From Elysia chlorotica (Eukaryota > Mollusca > Gastropoda > Plakobranchidae): a DNA stretch of 64,000 nt. Where the stretch lies: positions 142,394-206,393 of the forward strand of contig RQTK01000444.1 of the NCBI GenBank assembly GCA_003991915.1. The letters are read 5' to 3'. Positions 59,463-64,000 of the stretch are shown here, in pieces. The notes below the pieces were generated by a model. The model did no database searches and was not told the origin of the DNA. It worked only from the letters and a program-made list of their open reading frames with translations. Numbering within the stretch: position 1 is the first letter of the stretch; each line of letters starts with the position of its first letter. A program made the position numbers and the translations under genes.

Positions 59463-60306
59463 ACATTTTTATCGGGTTACCATCTGCTCATTCTAAACAA
59501 ACTTAACACGACATCAGTGCATTAACAAAATAATGTAAACAAAAAGGTATTAAGTTTGAAGACTAGATTGTTTTCATTACGTACGTATACATAATAATAT
59601 ATCATTATTATTTTTTATCTTTTCATAAATAAATGCAGACAGGAGAATCGAAAAACAATTATCACTATCAGCGAGACAATATGAACATATTCAGGTACAT
59701 ATATATCGTAGCCAACTTCGGAATCTTTGTCTGGAGAAGCGAAACTCTCTTTCCTGTTTAATGAAAATCCTTTACTGCGACGAGACGACGGAACGGGAGA
59801 ACTGGGACTTGTTTGGTCAGATACTGATACTGACCAAACCAATTGGAAAAAAAAACGACCAGAGCGGGGAACCTCCTGCATCGAAAGCCAATGTTCTATT
59901 CCAGGGTCACTAGTTACTAGTTGAGTTGGTTCAACGTCCAACATCAGCACTGCATAGACTATATTGTGGACGGCCCCCAAGACTGACGTCTGACAATTTT
60001 ATATGCTGACACACGAGAAAGTCGGCGATACCATGACTGGTGTCTTAGCCGGTAGCGTGAAACGTACACCGACCCAACCAGTAGGGAGCGAAATCGCCAG
60101 GGCTCGAACTACTGACCTTTTGCGTCGGAACCTGATGTTCTATCCCAGGGTCACCGCGCCATGTAGGCTATTTCAGGGCTACGAGACAACTGCCAATAAC
60201 TGGATTTTGCAGGTGCATAGTCTCCGCTACACCCCGATCAAAACCTCAATACATAATGAAAACAAAACCCAAACATCTTTTGAATTTGATACCAGGCTTT
60301 CAAAGA
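59463..60306. repeat. Segmental direct duplication, copy 1
   Basis: Starts ACATTTTTATCGGGTTACC and ends ATACCAGGCTTTCAAAGA. It is almost identical to 61096-61950, with scattered substitutions and short indels (for example an extra ACTATC in copy 2). It contains a head-only SINE remnant (about 59870-59920) followed by a SINE copy at 59925-60163 (minus). Confidence 0.93.
59925..60163 (-). mobile_element. SINE, antisense, in duplication copy 1
   Basis: Contains AACGTCCAACATCAGCACTG, GCCCCCAAGACTGACGTC and CCGACCCAACCAGTAGGGAG. The head is at AGGGCTCGAACTACTGACC and CCCAGGGTCACCGCGCC. Minus-strand member of the main family. Confidence 0.9.
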
Positions 60307-60692
60307 CAAAAAGTTACCGGATTGACTGAAGTAAACACATTTTGGCATAAAAAGGCTAATTGTGATCTATTGTAAGTGTGGTATTTATGTTAAATTAATA
60401 TCATACAATAATAATACCCAGGAAGTATACCTCATATTTCGTTAGACCCACAAGAATGTAATTAACTGTTTTAAATGCACCTAATATAACATCTTAATGA
60501 TATAGCTCACTTTGGTTCTAAATGCAAATATTTGTTTCTTTCTGCCCGTTATATATTTTGGAAGCCACGATGAACATCAGACCAAAAAGCATCATTCCGG
60601 AAATAGAAAATTAATGCCGATATTTTCTTTGTACGAGAGAAGCTCTCCCGTAGTTTAAAGGAGGATTTTTTTCGGCGACGGTTATCTGATAT

Positions 60693-60795
60693 TTTACGTA
60701 CTGCCACACCCGAGACAGAGCGGGGATATCAGGACTTCCTGTCTTAGCCGATCACTAACTCAACTGACACCGACCCAACCTGTATGAAGCGAAAG
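60693..60795 (-). mobile_element. SINE fragment, antisense
   Basis: Contains CACCCGAGACAGAGCGGGGA, TCAGGACTTCCTGTCTTAGC and ACACCGACCCAACCTGTATG, the middle of the main SINE body. It lies in the spacer between the two segmental copies. Confidence 0.75.
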
Positions 60796-60870
60796 CCGAC
60801 ACACGCCGTTCGTGTGTTTTGACCCACACACTTCGATTTGGTGACCAAAGCTTTAACACTGCATCAGTTC

Positions 60871-60889
60871 GACCCCCCCCCCCCCCCTC
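60871..60889. repeat. Poly-C run
   Basis: About 16 consecutive C residues, followed here by a pyrimidine tract rather than CAAA. Confidence 0.9.
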
Positions 60890-61095
60890 TTTTTCCCACT
60901 GATTCACTCATGGAAAATATATCAATCTGTCTGGGCGTCCCTCAAGGTTTTTTTTTTAGATCTTTGAAAATAACTAAATCACCCAACTTTATCTCAAAAT
61001 AGAATATTAATGTGCCGGTACATAGTTACTGACATACGCATAGTAATCATAACCATGTTGCTTTTTTGCATTGCATGTTTTCCATTAAAAAGTAC

Positions 61096-61950
61096 ACATT
61101 TTTATCGGGTTACCATCTGCTCATTCTAAACAAACTTAACACGACATCATTGCATTAACAAAATAATGTAAACAAAAAGGCATTAAGCATGAAGACTAGA
61201 TTGTTTCCATTACGTACATACCGGTATACATAACAATATATCATTATTATTTTTTTATCTTTTCATAACTAAATGCAGTCAGGAGAATCGAAAAACAATT
61301 ATCACTATCACTATCAGCGAGACAATATCAACATATTAAGGTACATGTATATCGTAGCCAACTTCGGAATCTTTGTATGGAGAAGCGAAACTCTTTCCTG
61401 TTTAATGAAAATCCTTTACTGCGACGAGACGACGGAACGGGAGAACTGGGACTTGTTTGGTCAGATACTGATACTGACCAAACCAATTGGAAAAAAAAAC
61501 GACCAGAGCGGGGAACCTCCTGCATCGAAAGCCAATGTTCTATTCCAGGGTCACTAGTTACTAGTTGAGTTGGTTCAACGTCCAACATCAGCACTGCATA
61601 GACTATATTGTGGACGGCCCCCAAGACTGACGTCTGAATATTTTATACGCTGACACACGAGAAAGTCGGCGATACCATGACTGGTGTCTTAGCCGGTAGC
61701 GTGAAACGTACACCGACCCAACCAGTAGGGAGCGAAATCGCCAGGGCTCGAACTACTGACCTTTTGCGTCGGAACCTGATGTTCTATCCCAGGGTCACCG
61801 CGCCATGTAGGCTATTTCAGGGCTACGAGACAACTGCCAATAACTGGATTTTGCAGGTGCATAGTCTCCGCTACACCCCGATCAAAACCTCAATACATAA
61901 TGAAAACAAAACCCAAACATCTTTTGAATTTGATACCAGGCTTTCAAAGA
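61096..61950. repeat. Segmental direct duplication, copy 2
   Basis: Second copy of the 59463-60306 segment, in the same orientation. It includes the same SINE (61563-61803, minus) at the same internal position, so the SINE inserted before the duplication. After the AAAGA end the two copies diverge. Confidence 0.93.
61563..61803 (-). mobile_element. SINE, antisense, in duplication copy 2
   Basis: Matches 59925-60163 by duplication, with a few differences (TGAATATTTTATACG here against TGACAATTTTATATG). Confidence 0.9.
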
Positions 61951-63283
61951 AAGAAGTAGATGATTTGTACAAAGCGTTTTTTAAATTTATTTAATACATA
62001 TAATATATGTTTTTGTCGCGGGAGGTTGGTTTGGGACCCACTTTGCATTGTTTCAGATATAAAATTGTCATCTTTCCATAGGAGAACATGATTTATGTAA
62101 TTTAAGATCTTATCGACTCTACACACAATTTTTTTTCTTTATTCTCTGACCTTTAAAGCGATTTTTCCCCTCTTCTATAATACAATTTACAGAATCATTG
62201 TTGTTCGGACCAGATTGTCTACAAACTTACTACTACTAGTATAATTTTAAACCTCCTATTTATCAATATCTATTTAAGTATTACATTAAAAGTAACAGAT
62301 AAACACAATATTTCCCCCTCTAGTGTTAAATTATTTGAGTGTGTGCTCACATTGAGATTATATCTCGCATAAATCACTATGTTACTCTACATGACGTGAC
62401 TGTGTGGTGACCTGAAACAAAAAACAATACGGGGCGACACATTGTTATCGTCTAGTGCGCTTGAGTTGAACATATGAGCTGAGTATATGATCCATCGTTT
62501 ACTATTAATCACCCTGTATATACGTTAACAATTTCCCCCCTCTCTTCCTATTACTTATTAATTGATAATACTATCATTATAAGTCATTGCATGAATGCCG
62601 TCAAAGTGTTACTAAATATCGCTATAATACTGGTCTCTTTATTTGTTTTCATTTGTCAGTGTATCATACACATGGTGTGTGTCTTTACACAGTAGCTTTG
62701 TGGTCACTGTTTTTCTTTAATTTTTTTTTATTTTTTTTTGTTGTTGTTGTCTTTAACGTTTGTACTGTGACCTGTATATATTCAGTCCTGTTTGTGAAAA
62801 GTTGATGGTATAAGTTACATGGTTTAAATTTGTTCACTGTGTTACATTTATTCTTCTTCATTTGAATGCAGATTCAACACTCTCATAATTATAGGTGCTA
62901 ATCATTTTAATAATATAAAATAGACGATGTTAGTAGTGTCAACAAAGGTTTAAGCTCATCAGGCCAGAACACACATAGCATGCGTCGCGTTTGAATAGGC
63001 TACCAATGACATTATATCGGTCACTGTTTTTACTCGCATACAATAATTACTTGACACACAGTGCACATTACGCGTGTTAACAGTTTTTTTTTTTAGCACA
63101 TTGTTTTAACGGGACAACTTGACTGTACTATTATCCAGCAATTTTGTAAACAAACACATTATAGCTAATCAGCTGTTTTCAACATATCGCTCTCGTTTAG
63201 TTCGTTTTGATAGTAGACAGAACAAATCTTTAACAGCTATTAATATACTATAACATACTATAGCCAACCTGTCTTTCCATTAT

Positions 63284-63978
63284 GGATGACTTCGATCGCT
63301 TGTTAGAACAAGGAAAAAAATTAGGCCTGGAAGGTGATAGTCTTATCAAATACATCAATGACCAACAGGCCAGAATTGATAGAACGTTGGAAAGAGAAGA
63401 AAAAAAAGAAACAATTAGAGCATGAAGACAAACAGAAACAATTAGAGCATGAAGAGAAAAAGAAGCAACTGGAGCATGAAGAGAAAAAGAAAGAATTAGA
63501 GCATGAAGAAAAGAAGATGGAGGCAGAAAGATTTTTCAAGAAAAAAAAGTTAGAGACAGAAAGAGCTTTACAAGAAAAAAAGTTAGAGACAGAAAGGGCT
63601 TTGCAAGAAATGAAAATAAGACTAGATCATGAAGCTAATTTGCTAAAAATAGGCCAAGACGCTAAGGTCGAACTAGAAAAGATAGAAGCAGAGAAGCTAA
63701 AGGACACGAAACAGAACAGTAAACACAGTAGCGAAGTCTTTTCAAAACTACCGAAAATACCAGTTTTTAGCCCAAAGACAGGCGACTCGTTTGATTCTTT
63801 TTTATATCGTTTCGAAATACATGTAAAAAATTATAAATGGACAGAAGATAAAAAATTTATAGCACTCTCTAACCTTATTTCAGGAGATGCGCTTAATGTG
63901 TTGCACTCCCTAGGACATGACCAACAAAATTATACCACACTTAAGAATGTGCTTGTAACGCATTGTACTATAAGTTGA
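63284..63978 (+). mobile_element. LTR-retrotransposon gag start, frameshifted
   Basis: The ATG at 63284 opens an acidic/basic N-terminus (MDDFDRLLEQGKKLGLEG) that stops after an A8 run near 63400. The main open frame through 63978 is shifted by -1. It has a coiled coil with about four 9-residue repeats of the type KKKQLEHEE, then LPKIPVFSPKTGDSFDSFLY and KWTEDKKFIALSNLISGDAL. The latter is the capsid-type region of Ty3/gypsy-like gag proteins. A stop at 63976-63978 cuts the capsid region short, with no zinc knuckle before the window end. The copy is broken at least once and probably twice. No LTR, primer-binding site, protease or polymerase is visible in the window. Confidence 0.7.
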
Positions 63979-64000
63979 TCTATTTATTTCCACACCCTTT

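Larger units (their letters stand above)
51631..63283. other. Gene-poor, repeat-rich region
   Basis: No conserved host gene was recognised. The region holds the THAP poly(A) signal, a TTG microsatellite (52159-52188), a LINE relic, a MITE, tandem duplications, poly-C blocks, SINEs and a segmental duplication, each listed. The last about 1.3 kb (62-63.28 kb) probably includes the leader, and perhaps an LTR, of the gag-bearing element, but I could not place LTR ends or a primer-binding site. Confidence 0.55.

Noticed and set aside
58367-61994. Repeated frames such as those starting MTGVLAGSVKRTPTQPVG and MGAVHNIVYAVLMLDVEP
   Set aside because: They are readings of SINE copies and of the segmental duplication, repeated because the DNA is repeated, not because a protein family exists.
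1-64000. CRISPR arrays, operons, rRNA genes, bacterial mobile elements
   Set aside because: None seen. Spliced genes, poly(A) signals and SINEs show nuclear eukaryotic DNA, and the tandem repeats lack spacer-repeat structure.

Overview
The window is eukaryotic, AT-rich genomic DNA. It has multi-exon genes with GT-AG introns, AATAAA poly(A) signals, long microsatellites, an assembly gap of Ns, tRNA-derived SINEs, MITE-like DNA elements and retrotransposon relics. Gene content (NOP14, TMEM129, GATD3, a CLAMP-domain ciliary protein, a THAP protein with a P-element-like domain) and the SINEs ending in a GGACGTTAAACCAACC-like tail suggest an invertebrate metazoan, most likely a mollusc. The mollusc assignment is inference. 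All exon models were built by hand from reading frames, splice-site consensus and remembered family sequences. No search or transcript evidence was available.

Layout. 1-5.4 kb: low-complexity DNA, SINE pieces and a 557-base gap. 5.4-15.5 kb (+): a CLAMP/C1a-32 ciliary gene, CABCOCO1-like, 8 exons plus possible extra 5' exons and a micro-exon, with a piggyBac relic in one intron. 16.8-21.2 kb (-): GATD3 (ES1), 7 coding exons, tail-to-tail with the previous gene. 21.2-25.9 kb: repeat-rich divergent intergenic region. 25.9-38.9 kb (+): NOP14, 21 coding exons, complete and close to the usual family length, with a MITE and SINEs in its introns. 40.1-47.8 kb (-): TMEM129, 4 coding exons. Its last intron holds an odd nested arrangement: near-identical direct repeats around a palindrome-bearing insert and around two + strand exons of an unidentified gene. 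45.9-51.6 kb (+): a THAP gene with two intact alternative first exons, each encoding the first half of the zinc finger, and one dead copy. All share the same splice phase into one common exon carrying the second half, an internal 70-residue duplication, a coiled coil and the start of a P-element-type transposase. 51.6-63.3 kb: gene-poor, with an antisense LINE relic, a second MITE, tandem duplications, SINEs and an approximately 850-bp recent direct duplication. 63.3-64 kb (+): the frameshifted start of an LTR-retrotransposon gag that reaches the window edge.

The conserved genes are housekeeping or ciliary: ribosome biogenesis (NOP14), ER-associated degradation (TMEM129), a mitochondrial glyoxalase/amidotransferase-fold protein (GATD3) and an axonemal or ciliary protein. 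They are not an operon-like pathway. NOP14 and TMEM129 both lie in human 4p16.3, so their adjacency here may be old linkage. The points most worth a second look are the swappable THAP half-finger exons, the nested direct-repeat structure in TMEM129 intron 3, and a strict strand bias of long poly-C runs across the whole window.
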